Assembly (NCBI RefSeq): GCF_026151205.1
Contig: NC_087076.1
Coordinates: forward strand, 2,689,902-2,753,901
Reading direction: 5' to 3'
DNA length: 64,000 nucleotides
Source: Bolinopsis microptera
Taxonomy: Eukaryota > Ctenophora > Tentaculata > Lobata > Bolinopsidae
Below the pieces are notes generated by a model that saw only the letters and a list, made by a program, of their open reading frames with translations, did no database searches and was not told where the DNA came from. Below, piece by piece: positions 1-10,481 of this stretch (the stretch's first letter is position 1; every line of letters begins with the position of its first letter). A program made the translations under genes and the position numbers.

Positions 1-262
1 CAATAATTAGTTTCTGATCCGCTATTTTCTCCGATTTCATGACATCAATTTTCCCAGCAGCACTTTTACAAAGTTCAATATTCTTCTCCGCCAATTTCAT
101 TAAGCTGCCGATGATTTTGACGAGTGGATTTTTGTTAAGTTTCATTAAAGCGGTCTCAGTAAAGTCAGATCTACATGAAACATTGGCAACCTTGAATATT
201 TTCTGAATTTCTGATGTCATCTCATGGTCCATCGCGTTGAGCCGGTCCACTGAAAAATCCAT
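1..262 (-). CDS. N-terminal 87 codons of an ORF cut by the window edge, probably a LINE ORF1
   Basis: An open frame runs on the minus strand from an ATG at 260-262 to the window edge without a stop. The peptide begins MDFSVDRLNAMDHEMTSEIQ and continues as a charged, Lys/Glu-rich, probably helical segment with no known domain. I do not recognise it with certainty. The composition resembles the leading coiled-coil part of LINE ORF1 proteins, and the tandem repeat just upstream of its start (354-485) would fit a repeated LINE promoter. Both points are inference; a host gene start is the alternative. The rest lies outside the window. Confidence 0.4.
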   Translation of the reverse strand, partial: MDFSVDRLNAMDHEMTSEIQKIFKVANVSCRSDFTETALMKLNKNPLVKIIGSLMKLAEKNIELCKSAAGKIDVMKSEKIADQKLII

Positions 263-353
263 GCTACACAGTCGGCGCTGTTGAAAGTCGACGTGGCGAG
301 TAACACTTTCACTGATAACGATCACTGATAAGCGAGCTAAAAAACAGTGCAAA

Positions 354-485
354 TACAAATTGGTTTACTGCGAACTGAATACAAATTGGTTTACTGCGAA
401 CTGAATACAAATTGGTTTACTGCGAACTGAATTGGTTTACTGCGAACTGAATTGGTTTACTGCGAACTGAATTGGTTTACTGCGA
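354..485. repeat. Short tandem repeat, 21- and 29-bp units
   Basis: Six copies of a unit built on ATTGGTTTACTGCGAACTGA. The first three carry an extra ATACAAA, and the last breaks off at GCGATG. The array lies about 90 bp upstream of the minus-strand ATG at 262. Confidence 0.85.
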
Positions 486-860
486 TGTAAATCATTCAAA
501 GGTCAGACACACTAACAACAACAGGACAAACTGGGTTTGGATGGGGTGATTTGGTTTGAAATTGTTAAGTGTGTAGGTAAAATTGTTTGAGCAGAATTTT
601 CAGAGTAAAAATAAATAAATTCAGGGCAAAAAATTTGTTGAGACAGGTATTCAGAGAATGCCTATCTTGGAATACTTCAACACTACTATATAATTTTTTG
701 GACTAGCAATGGTTTTTTATTAGGTGTAGTGACTAGTGGTATGTGAACACATGACGAACCGAACTGACAACTCAACTCATTTTCTAGGAGCAGTGATCCA
801 TCCTCCTTGAGCCCCCCATCGTCCAAACAAGGTCTCTAGTTCATTGTTAACATAGCCATT
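486..860. other. Non-coding stretch between repeats
   Basis: AT-rich sequence. I see no gene, RNA or clear repeat here. The RTE-like fragment begins near its right end. Confidence 0.5.
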
Positions 861-1650
861 GCTAGTCCTCAAATTATTTGTTATATAGTAGTGTTGATAC
901 CATTGAAGGGGCAAAACTACTCCTGGACAGGCTTGAGAAAGCAGCACTGAGTGTTGGGCTAGCCATGAACGGCTCTAAAACTAAGTTCATGACTCTGAAC
1001 ATGACAGAGGAGGCGAGTAATCTTAATAGCTGTTCTGGAAACCAGCTGGAAAAGGTGACAGACTTTGTTTACCTTGGAGCTTGGATAGCAACAACAGAGA
1101 GGGACCTGCGGGTCAGAAAAGCTAAGGCTTGGGCAGCCTGCCACAAGCTAAAGAAGATGTGGAAGTCTGACCTTAGAAGAGGACTAAAGATCCGTCTATT
1201 TGTTGCTACTGTGGAGTCAATACTTCTTTATGGTTCTGAAACGTGGACGTTGACAGAGCAATTGAAGAAACGCATTGATGGCTGCTACACTAGAATGCTA
1301 AGGATGGCACTTAATGTGGATTGGAAGCAGCGAAAAACCAACAAAGAAGTCTATGGCAACCTACCGAGAGCAACCATGAAGATCCAAGAGCGCAGGAAGC
1401 GACTAGCAGGCCATATCCACCGGCACCCAGAACTAGTCGCAAACCGCTTGCTACTCTGGGAACCAACTCATGGGGTGCGGAGTAGGGGGAGACCAGCCAT
1501 GACCTATGTTGATAGCCTACGATCTGACACGGGTCTCAACGACACTGGAGAAATGGGCGGACTTATGGCGGATAGAGTTTTATGGAGACAGCGCATCAAT
1601 ACTCGGACGCTGAAGCTGCCTTAAGTCAAGTAAGTCAAGTAATAAACTAT
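850..1650 (+). mobile_element. 5'-truncated RTE-like non-LTR retrotransposon, 3' end of the RT ORF
   Basis: A 248-codon open frame (878-1624) matches the C-terminal part of endonuclease/reverse-transcriptase proteins: thumb-like YLGAWIATTERDLRVRKAKA, then FVATVESILLYGSETWTLT, then a basic tail with RRKRLAGHIHRHPE. The RT palm with the catalytic Asp pair is absent, so the copy is 5'-truncated, as expected from incomplete reverse transcription. The frame is open to its natural-looking stop, and the 3' end runs into a short direct repeat of AAGTCAAGT, typical of RTE-type tails. The RTE assignment rests on the tail and general look; another LINE clade is possible. Not a host gene. Confidence 0.75.
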
Positions 1651-1654
1651 GATG

Positions 1655-2850
1655 ATTATATATGAATTTTACTTGATAGTGCTTATCATAAAGTTAAATG
1701 TTTTTACAGGCTCTAATGATGCATTTTTACGAAGATTTCAAGCCTTACGTTGTGTGTTTCCCTTCGTGTCCAGAAGCATTGTAAGTAAAGATTGTTATAA
1801 TTCGTTCTGGGAATTATATCCCCGAAAAGTAGTTAAAACTGTTAAGTGGTAACCAATAATTAACCGCAAAGGTTGCCAGCGTATTTATATCGTATTTATA
1901 TCGCGTATTTATATCGCCCATAGCACTCAACAGCCAAGGTATTATTGTATTGCTAGTGTAACCCGGCCTTCGGCCGGGATTTCACTGCTGCAGTTAAAAA
2001 TGGTAGGAGTGTTTACCCGCTAAGTCAAAACCCGCATTAGATGAGCAATTATATTCGGAGTGCCCTCCAGACCACAACCGCATATTTGAAAACATGCATT
2101 ACATTGTCGTATGAAAGTATGAACTCTTTCTACAGTCCAAACAGACCGCTATATGAGCGATCCCTCCCCTAATAAGTTTATAGTATCCATGACAATGTAA
2201 TTATGATATATGTACCAACGCTACCTACATAATATGTAGAGCCGCGAGCCCCGTAACTCTTACCGATTGCTGCTCAAGTCATTTTATGTAACATTTGTGG
2301 TACAAAACCATCAATTAAACCACTTACCACCGACCGATTTAAAAACCCTTTACCATTTAACTTCGTCAGAGTTTTGTCGGCACTTTACCGAAAAAATCAG
2401 CTCCGTAACTCTTACCGTTTTCTTGATTAAACCGCTCGGAAATTACAAACACAGACAGAAAACACACACACACATTCTGAGGTTATTAAGGTGATATTAT
2501 ATATGGATGCAAGATGTAAAACAACAATCTATCATCCTGATTATTTTACTATCATTCAGGTATATATCACTAATCACCTGCTTTTGTTCATTAATGTGTG
2601 CCTGCCTGTTTTGATTTCATTATTCTCATTTACCATGAAAATTACTGCAAATGCGATAGTCCTTTAATTGTTATGTGTTAGTAAAACCTTTTAAAAGTCA
2701 AATAGTTAAATAACTAGATTATTTGACTCGATCTCTGTCTCCAGATTCCTCAGTCTTTGAATGTGGTTTTTATTTTTGTTCAGCTCTGTCATATTTCCTT
2801 ATGATATGTTCAAAGTTTTGAATTGTCATGTTAAAGTAAAAAATTAATGT
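1655..2850. other. Non-coding stretch
   Basis: AT-rich, with no supported gene. Small structures seen are a threefold GTATTTATATCG repeat (1877-1915), a perfect hairpin CCCGGCCTTCGGCCGGG (about 1961-1977), and a short CA run near 2466. The right end probably contains the 5' untranslated part of the following LINE. Confidence 0.5.
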
Positions 2851-2898
2851 ATCACGTCGTGACCCCCACTGTCGGTATACATAAACTCCGTATACATC

Positions 2899-3624
2899 AT
2901 GACACGGTCCTCCCAGGCATGGTATCAGCATAGTATAGGATCAGGAGACTCAGTTCCACCATCCAGTCAGCTCCCTGTGCAAACAGGCCGGTATTCCATC
3001 ACACTCAGAACCATAAGCAAGCAGTTCAAACGTAGCACTGTGATACTTGGAGACTCAAACACAAAGAACATCAAGTTTGGGTCTGGAACAGGTACTATGG
3101 GTCAATCCTTCCCTGGTATGCGAGCCAAAGCTAGCAAGATCAGCAACATTGACCCGTCACTGTGCATAGGATACAGCAATGCTGTTATTGTGTGTGGGAC
3201 GAATGATCTCCGGACTGAGAACTTGAAATCTCCTAACGATGTTCATCAACTCGTGGATATTCTCCACTTGAAGCTACAACAGATCCAGACTATATGCCCT
3301 CGTATTAAGATATTTGTTACCGCTGTGTTGCCTTCGCGATTTCCCCGCATGAACATGAACATCATCATGTTCAACAGACTTGTCTATGATATGCTTGAGT
3401 CAAGCTTCGAGCAAAGCGTGTGGCAGATCGGTGTCTATCACTTCGTTGATAACAAAGGTCTGCTTGCCATGAACTTGACCAGAGATGGGGATGAGATACA
3501 TCTTGGCAACCGCGGTCTATCTAAGTTTGTGAGATGTGTTAAACATTGGGTGTATGTGCGTGAGAAACTTGAGAGAACTAGACAGAGGAAACCTGGTCAG
3601 ACAGTGGGATATGATCCCACTTGA
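2899..3624 (+). CDS. LINE ORF1: SGNH/GDSL esterase-like protein
   Basis: A 241-residue protein. Residues 48-54 (VILGDSN) carry block I of the SGNH hydrolase fold, with Ser53 as the likely nucleophile. GTND at 100-103 gives the block III Asn. A D-x-x-x-H stretch near the C-terminus (GDEIHLGNRG) supplies the likely catalytic His. The role of esterase domains in CR1-like ORF1 proteins is not settled; lipid or membrane interaction and RNP assembly are the usual suggestions. There is no coiled coil or zinc knuckle. The stop TGA is followed five bases later by the ORF2 ATG, so ORF2 is probably made by reinitiation or a similar coupled mechanism (inference). Confidence 0.85.
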   Translation: MTRSSQAWYQHSIGSGDSVPPSSQLPVQTGRYSITLRTISKQFKRSTVILGDSNTKNIKFGSGTGTMGQSFPGMRAKASKISNIDPSLCIGYSNAVIVCGTNDLRTENLKSPNDVHQLVDILHLKLQQIQTICPRIKIFVTAVLPSRFPRMNMNIIMFNRLVYDMLESSFEQSVWQIGVYHFVDNKGLLAMNLTRDGDEIHLGNRGLSKFVRCVKHWVYVREKLERTRQRKPGQTVGYDPT

Positions 3625-3629
3625 TCAAA

Positions 3630-6600
3630 ATGAACTTGAAAATCAATAAGGAGGTGTGCTATCCGTGCAGTAAGTCGATTAATATTGGGCAACCTATGCT
3701 TGAATGTGAAAACTGCACCAAAGTTATCCATACTAGATGTTTTAAATCTGCTAGTTTTAAGTGCAAGAATGGCCTATGGATGTGCCCAGAATGTGCACTT
3801 ATCACAGAGGATAGGTACTGCCCCTTTGACAATCAAAAAGATCTCGAAAAGTCGGACAGGCCCTACAATGAGGGTGCAGAAGACACCCTCATCCAAAAAT
3901 TTTGTCATACCCTCGAGAGCTGTAAACGTTATTCCAAACGTGAATTCACAGAAGTAGCTACAAAAATCAGCAGTGGTGATGGGTCCTTCCTCTCAGCACT
4001 GTTCCTCAACATTGATGGCAATGTCAGTAATTTCGATACATTCCAAGTTGAACTCAAACGGTTATCTCATCCATTTGATGTTCTTGGACTTGCTGAAACC
4101 AACGTTGGTAGTAGCTTACAAGAATTATACCAGATCCCATCTTACACCAGTTTTTATCAAAATACCCTCCCAGATAAGAAAAAGGGCACTGGGGTTGCGC
4201 TTTATGTCTCAGACAACCTTAACACTGTTGTCCTAGAAAAGTTATCCTACTGTACTGTAAACATTGAATGCTTATTCGCCGAAATCACTGATAGCACTGG
4301 TGTTGGGGTTGTCTACGGAGTTGTATACCGTCCCCCTAGTGGCTGCCTTGAGGCTTTTTGTGAAACTTTACAAACCATTGCTAAGCAGATATCCGGCAAG
4401 CCCTTTCGTTTGCTTGGCGACTTTAACTCAGACCTCTTCAAAGTTTCGTCACACAACCAGTTATTTGAAGACACTATAATTAGTAATGGTTTGTATCCAT
4501 CCATCTCAATTGCTACCCACTTCCGGCCTAACTGTAAAAACTCGTGTATAGATAACATCCTAGTTAGTGATATTGATAATGTTTTGCTCTCTGGTGTACT
4601 TCAGGATAGATTAAGTGAACACACGTTCATATTCTCCTTCACCTCAACCCCGGCCCCAAGAAATAAGAACAATGAAAAACATGTCCGCTACTACGACTAC
4701 TCCAGTGCCAAGCTTAAAAATTTTGTTTCTGACCTTGAGGTGAAGGTGAATCAGCTGTCCCAATCTTCAGATTTTTGCGAATTTGTCGATTGCTTCACAT
4801 CCACCCTTGACAAGCACTGTAAATTAGAAGTACCGAAAACGACCAAAAGAACACCAAAGCTTAATCCTTGGATTACAGATGGAATCATCCTCTCAATCGA
4901 CAGAAAACATGAGCTTTGTAAAGAATGGTCAGATACAGTAACAAATAAAGATCCATCTGGCAATGTCCTTCTTTATAAGATATTTAGTGACTATCGTAGG
5001 ATGCTTAAGGGTATCATAAAGGCAGCCAAACGCTCCTATTACTGTAACGAAATCTATAAAAACATTGAAAGCAGTAAGAAAACTTGGCAGATAATAAATG
5101 AGCTTAGGGGCAAAAGAAAGAAAACAACCAAACCACCTTTTATCATCAATAATGAAAGAATCTTGAACCGGAGAGCAATTGCCAATGGTTTTAATTCCTG
5201 GTTCGTATCAATTGCTCCCAAGCTCAATGAAACTATCACAACTGACTTGTCTTCTGGTATTCCAATTCTCCCCATGAAAACATTCCATGACTTCCTTAGC
5301 CCTAGTAACTCTCGATCTATTATGTTAGAGGACAGCACTCCTGAGGAGGTTCTAAGAATAATCAAAGAATTCGAGAATGGAAAGGCCAGTGATATTCCCA
5401 TAACCGTTATTAAAACTTCGTCCCACGTTATTGCACCAATTATCAGCAGATACTTAAACAAACTTATGTCAAATGGTATATTCCCTGATATACTTAAGAC
5501 TGGCAGAATCACACCCGTATTCAAAAAAGGTAATCCAGAAGAAATAGAAAACTACCGTCCTATATCCACCTTGTCCATATTTGGCAAAATATTTGAGAAA
5601 ATCATATATTCTAGGATTTATTCGTTTGTCAGCTCTCAGGGAATAATATCTAAGACTCAGTTTGGTTTCAGGCAATCGCACTCAACCTCCCATGCAGTAA
5701 ACTACTCTGTTGACCTCATATCTAAGCACATCAAATTGAAGCACCATGTGTTAGGCATATTCATCGACCTCAGCAAAGCTTTCGATACTATAGATCACTC
5801 AACATTACTTACCAAACTAGAAAGGTATGGCATCCGTGGCGTGGCAAACGATCTGATCAAGAGCTACCTAACTAATCGATTCCAGTACACTGATGTTGTA
5901 GGAGAAAAGTCCGACCTACTTCCAATAAAATTTGGGGTTCCCCAGGGGTCAATTCTCGGACCCCTTTTATTCCTACTTTACATAAATGATATCTCTAATA
6001 GCTCTAGCTTGGGATCGTTTGTCACCTTTGCGGATGACACCAACATATTTGTTGTTGGTAAAACTGCACAAGAAGCATATGAACGCAGCAACGCCCTACT
6101 TTCAAACCTTCAAACATACATGCGGGCTAACAAGCTTCACATAAACATGTCAAAATGCTGCTACATTCACTTTAGACCTAAGTCACGTACTGAAGCAAAC
6201 GTTGAAGAAGAATTCATAATGAATATAGACAACTACCCCATCAAAAGAGTAACGTCAGCTAGATTTTTAGGAGTCGTCATTGACGAAAATCTAACATGGG
6301 AAGAACATATAATAGCCCTAAAACGAAAGCTTAACCATGCCACCTCAACTCTGTGTCGTCTACGCTGCTCCCTCCCAGAATTTCTCCACAGACAGTTATA
6401 CTACACTCTTTTTGAATCCCATCTGTCGTACTGCATATCAGCATGGGGTGGGGCAGCTAAAAATCGTATAAGCTCAATATTCACTGCACAGAAGTACTGT
6501 CTGAGGGTCTTGTTTGGTGATAGAGCAGCCTACCTGGATAAATTCAAAACGTGTGTTCGAACCAGACCATTTACTGACCAGAAACTTGATAGTAAATTTT

Positions 6601-6980
6601 ATAAAAAGGAGCACACTAAACCTCTGTTTAAAAACAACGAGATACTCACTGTACAAAATCTTTATACTTACCATAGCTACATAGAATTATTCAAGATCAT
6701 GAAGTTTTCTACTCCTATGTCTATGTACGAAGAGTATTCTCGTTCTTCCAGGAAACCAATGCTTATTATCAATAAACCGGATCCCCCAGACAACCATAAC
6801 ACGAGGTCAACGAAAATATGGAATATAATAACCCCTAACCTTAAAATCTTTGATTGTTCTGTTAGTATTTCTTGCCTGAAATCCAAACTGAAATCTTCAC
6901 TACTTTCCAACCAGCATTGTCATGCCGTGTATGACTGGACAAATAAAGACTTTGATATATGTAACCTTAAATTTTCGTAG
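3630..6980 (+). CDS. LINE ORF2: PHD finger, AP-type endonuclease and reverse transcriptase
   Basis: About 1116 residues from ATG 3630. Domains in order: a PHD finger (Cys10, Cys13, Cys26, Cys29, His34, Cys37, Cys52, Cys55, with Trp50 just before the last pair); an apurinic-type endonuclease (about 120-340) with LAETN, YRPPSG, LLGDFNSD and SEHTF; and a reverse transcriptase (about 620-880) with [50 protein letters not shown] and the catalytic FADD. A C-terminal thumb and connector follow. The protein nicks the target DNA and copies the element RNA there. PHD fingers usually read histone H3 tails, so the finger may steer insertion or chromatin contact (inference). The frame is uninterrupted. 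Confidence 0.93.
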   Translation: MNLKINKEVCYPCSKSINIGQPMLECENCTKVIHTRCFKSASFKCKNGLWMCPECALITEDRYCPFDNQKDLEKSDRPYNEGAEDTLIQKFCHTLESCKRYSKREFTEVATKISSGDGSFLSALFLNIDGNVSNFDTFQVELKRLSHPFDVLGLAETNVGSSLQELYQIPSYTSFYQNTLPDKKKGTGVALYVSDNLNTVVLEKLSYCTVNIECLFAEITDSTGVGVVYGVVYRPPSGCLEAFCETLQTIAKQISGKPFRLLGDFNSDLFKVSSHNQLFEDTIISNGLYPSISIATHFRPNCKNSCIDNILVSDIDNVLLSGVLQDRLSEHTFIFSFTSTPAPRNKNNEKHVRYYDYSSAKLKNFVSDLEVKVNQLSQSSDFCEFVDCFTSTLDKHCKLEVPKTTKRTPKLNPWITDGIILSIDRKHELCKEWSDTVTNKDPSGNVLLYKIFSDYRRMLKGIIKAAKRSYYCNEIYKNIESSKKTWQIINELRGKRKKTTKPPFIINNERILNRRAIANGFNSWFVSIAPKLNETITTDLSSGIPILPMKTFHDFLSPSNSRSIMLEDSTPEEVLRIIKEFENGKASDIPITVIKTSSHVIAPIISRYLNKLMSNGIFPDILKTGRITPVFKKGNPEEIENYRPISTLSIFGKIFEKIIYSRIYSFVSSQGIISKTQFGFRQSHSTSHAVNYSVDLISKHIKLKHHVLGIFIDLSKAFDTIDHSTLLTKLERYGIRGVANDLIKSYLTNRFQYTDVVGEKSDLLPIKFGVPQGSILGPLLFLLYINDISNSSSLGSFVTFADDTNIFVVGKTAQEAYERSNALLSNLQTYMRANKLHINMSKCCYIHFRPKSRTEANVEEEFIMNIDNYPIKRVTSARFLGVVIDENLTWEEHIIALKRKLNHATSTLCRLRCSLPEFLHRQLYYTLFESHLSYCISAWGGAAKNRISSIFTAQKYCLRVLFGDRAAYLDKFKTCVRTRPFTDQKLDSKFYKKEHTKPLFKNNEILTVQNLYTYHSYIELFKIMKFSTPMSMYEEYSRSSRKPMLIINKPDPPDNHNTRSTKIWNIITPNLKIFDCSVSISCLKSKLKSSLLSNQHCHAVYDWTNKDFDICNLKFS

Positions 6981-7135
6981 GCTCCTGCAGGGATTCCACC
7001 TGACCTCCAAAATTTCATGACCAAATCGACTTACTCTGCCAGCGTATTCCTCTGTCAAGTTAAATGTGATGTGTGAGTGAGTAAGTGTAGTGTAAAGATA
7101 TCCTATTTTTGTATCCAATTTGAATTCTAATAAAG

Positions 7136-9600
7136 ACCCTAAGCATTATGATCAAATTTTTAGTACAATAGTTATATCAGGGTTGACATCTATGATTAAT
7201 ATTATAACCCAATATTCATTTCTTTTTCTCCCTTAAATTTAAACCCCTCTTAGACATTTAGCCATGATTTAGTATTGAACACCCAAAATACTTACCGTCC
7301 TTAATAATCGTAAAGACCATTTGTTACAAAATAGCTGCTAGAATAATGCATGCCAAATATTCCCTCTTACACCCACAAATTATAATGCCTTCCTATCAAC
7401 GCCTCTAATTTGGTCACTAATCAACCAGACTAGCGTTCTGGTGTGTACAAAAGCTACCAGCCAGTACATTCCTTGCCCCGCTAGTTGATTGTCAAAAAAT
7501 CATACAGCTCAGAACAAACGGCCATTTACCACTAAGAGCATTATATGTTTTCATTTGTTTAAATTTTATGCTGTAAAATGTGCTAAAACTTTGATTATTT
7601 GTTTAATTGATTATTTGTTTAATTGTTTCACAATATAATAGTGAGTTTCTTGCCCATCGAATACACGATTGAAACACTAATTATTTATTAGAATTCTACA
7701 GTTTCCAAAACGAAGTACGAAGATATATTAACTTTGAGCTTTGTTTTGGCGACTGCTTCATCGATGGGCGAGTAAGTATTTGTTGTTTAGCAGTGTTGAA
7801 TATTGGAGCAATTATATAATGTATATCTCCATCATAATATAGGCTAGTGTAAAGATATATAATCAAGAATACAAACAAACGCGAACGGTATTAGTAACTC
7901 GCTAGATTATAGATGTTATTTAAACACATATGTTTACGTCAATTATTACTAAAATTAATATTCTTTTTGCTTTAATATAATTACATTGTACATGTCACAT
8001 GGATTAATGGATTAGTTGAATGAAACGTGTGCTACAAATGTCTACGCCTCACGCAGAACTGCGTACCGCTCAGTACTAATTCATGCTTGAGCGGTACTGC
8101 TGTTCACAGTGGCGCGCACTCAATTTAATCACAATAAATAACGAGCGCGCGGTTTTTTGGAATCTCTCCATTATTATATTGATTAGATCGCAGTGCTCAC
8201 GGCCTGTACTGCGTGAACGACAGAAATATCTTTTAAATTATTTTGCTTCTGAAATTTTGGCTCTAGTAATTAAGAAATGTGACATGTAATTGTAAGTTAA
8301 CAATTAAATAGATCCTGTGCGCGGCGCCTACAGCTGACCTACGAATTTCTGAACAATTTTAAATTGTGGCTGTGTGCGCGGCGTACTGTATATGTGTTTG
8401 AAATTGAAATTTGAATTTATTTATGAATATAACATTATGTATTGATTATTTGTGGTAAATAAAAATTTTTCTTTCCTAAAAATTTTTCTTTCCTACGATA
8501 CAGGGGGAGCCGCGCACTCGTGCGCGGCTGCTCATACAACGTATGAGAAAAAGTAAAGTAAAGTTTAAGTATTAATACTTTCAACACTATTATCAACTAT
8601 GTGATAAATAATTTGAGAATATGAGAACGAGTATAAGTATGACGCAAAAATTTCTTTATATTGTGTTATTCAGCTATTTATTTTCATTAGAATCTGTTTA
8701 ATTCACTGAGTCTATTCAGAAACAATCTTGTTCCAAGACTGTCAACTAGTATAGTCCAACTCGGCACGTGTTTTCGTAAATTATAAACATACACATTTTT
8801 CATATATATAATAAAATATTTTTATGATGCCGCGCCCAGTGGTGCGCCCAGTGGTGCGTCTCCAGTTTCGCCGATTTAACGAATGAGGCATTATTATAAT
8901 TAGATAGATGGGCGGCGCGGCTCAATAGTGCATAGCGCTACAATAAAGATAATACTAATAAAACTTTAGCTTCAAGTAATGCCTAAAAACAAAAAACACA
9001 CCAAATAGAGGCTCGGCTCTTACGGGCAAAAAACGTGTTTTTTCCTATGAGTTTGACCTTCTAACCATTAATTGGGCATAATAGTATATGATGTGTACGG
9101 ATCAAGAATATGTTTAGAAATATAAATCATAAATAGGACCTTATTAGTCACGTGCTATACCATGTACCAATGCGCGTTTTAAACCATTGACAGTCTATAA
9201 CTCTTTGGGGCTAGCGCAGAAAGTGAAGCAAGTTAAATTGCATTGTAATTCTTGAGCATTTGTCTCTGGCATGGGTATCCACTATTATATCCCGGTATCA
9301 AAAATGGTTTACGATGTTGCATGGCCATTAACAAACAGGTAAAACACAGTCAGCTGACAACATTTTCTTGCAGTGCAGTTATTGTAAAATATAATATGTG
9401 CAGAGTAGTGGCAATAACTGAACTCCGCAGAAAAATTACTGAGCAGACAAAATAAGCTTTGCACAAATACAATATATAGTGAAAAGTGCAAAGTTTGAGA
9501 AATTTGCTTTCAGGATTGAAATTTTGCGTCAATAGTTAATAAATCTAGTCAAGTTTCGATTAGTAAATAAAATATTTTAGTGAAAATTAGTTTCTGTCAC
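7136..9600. other. 2.5-kb AT-rich non-coding stretch
   Basis: No frame here looks coding. Visible structure is limited to a small hairpin ACCGCTC...GAGCGGT (about 8067-8096), a doubled 17-bp unit AAAAATTTTTCTTTCCT (8463-8496), and scattered GCGCGC-rich patches in an AT-rich background. These may be old SINE or MITE debris, but I cannot name a family. Confidence 0.5.
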
Positions 9601-9647
9601 TAAATAGCGGGAAACTTCTTCACTGCCCACTAGACTTGGAAGCTTCT

Positions 9648-10481
9648 TGTTGGAACCCTGTTCTTGGGTTAATTAAATAACAAATAATACTCAATTATTA
9701 TAAATACAAATTAGATGAATAAAGAGGTTATACAAATCTTGTGTCAAAAGTAACCTTGTTACTCTACAATGTACTCTCTTAAATAGTGAATGATTGATAT
9801 GGTGTGACTCAGTAACTCACACTACTCTGCTCTGACTAATAGTTAAAAACACATTTCAATACTAAACTAAACAATGTCTTTTTTACTATTAGATTAAACT
9901 ACTATTAAATTAAAACTACTACTCCTGATGATGATGTTCTTCTTACTATGTGAGGGACTTCTGAATGATGAGGACTTCAAGTAAAACTGGAACTGATAAC
10001 TATAAAACAAAACCCTGGGGGAAAACTACCGTGAGTAAAGTGAAAGGTAATCCACGTGAAACTATAAATGAAAGTGAAAGAGGAAGCGGGAACTCCTAGA
10101 CTAAACTACTAAACTATAACTATAAACTACTTACCACTCTTTCCACGTCACAGAACACAGATAGTATCTGTCGACTGGAATCTGTGGGATCACTAAAACA
10201 ACGTCACTCCTCTCCCTTCTGCTACGCTAGAGTCTGGAGTCGACAACGTCACTCCTCTCCCTTCTGCTACGCTAGAGTCTGGAGTCAACTAAACACTGGA
10301 CACTCCTCTCTCTTCTGTTACTTCAACTAGAGTCTGGAGTCGAGCCTTGTCTGCCTTCTGGAGTCCCTTTACCCCAACACTGTATATACAATCACTGGAA
10401 CTAAACCTTTGCTAAAGTGAGATACAGGGTTAGTAATATGAAGTACAAAAACAAGCTACAAATAGAATTAAGATTCTAACA
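9648..10481 (-). repeat. 3' LTR of the LTR element
   Basis: 834 bp, bounded by TGTTGGAACC and TTCTAACA on the plus strand, and the same length as the right copy. It contains an internal duplication of about 50 bp around CTACGCTAGAGTCTGGAGTC, repeated three times with small differences. Confidence 0.9.

Larger units (their letters stand above)
2850..7135 (+). mobile_element. CR1-like LINE, apparently full coding capacity
   Basis: Two consecutive intact ORFs make up the element: an SGNH esterase ORF1 (2899-3624) and a PHD-endonuclease-RT ORF2 (3630-6980). They are followed by a 150-bp 3' UTR ending near an AATAAA at 7129-7134. Esterase and PHD domains are known from CR1-like elements, which together with the RT type gives the family. 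The 5' end is not sharply defined: an in-frame TGA lies about 50 bp upstream of the ORF1 ATG, so ORF1 is not longer here. I saw no clear target-site duplication. With both frames open this is a young, possibly active copy. Confidence 0.85.

Noticed and set aside
1961-1977. CCCGGCCTTCGGCCGGG hairpin as a terminator
   Set aside because: No gene ends there, and factor-independent terminators of this type are not used in animal nuclei.
8083-8289. 68-codon frame at 8.1 kb
   Set aside because: No recognisable sequence. It lies in repeat debris with a small hairpin at its start.
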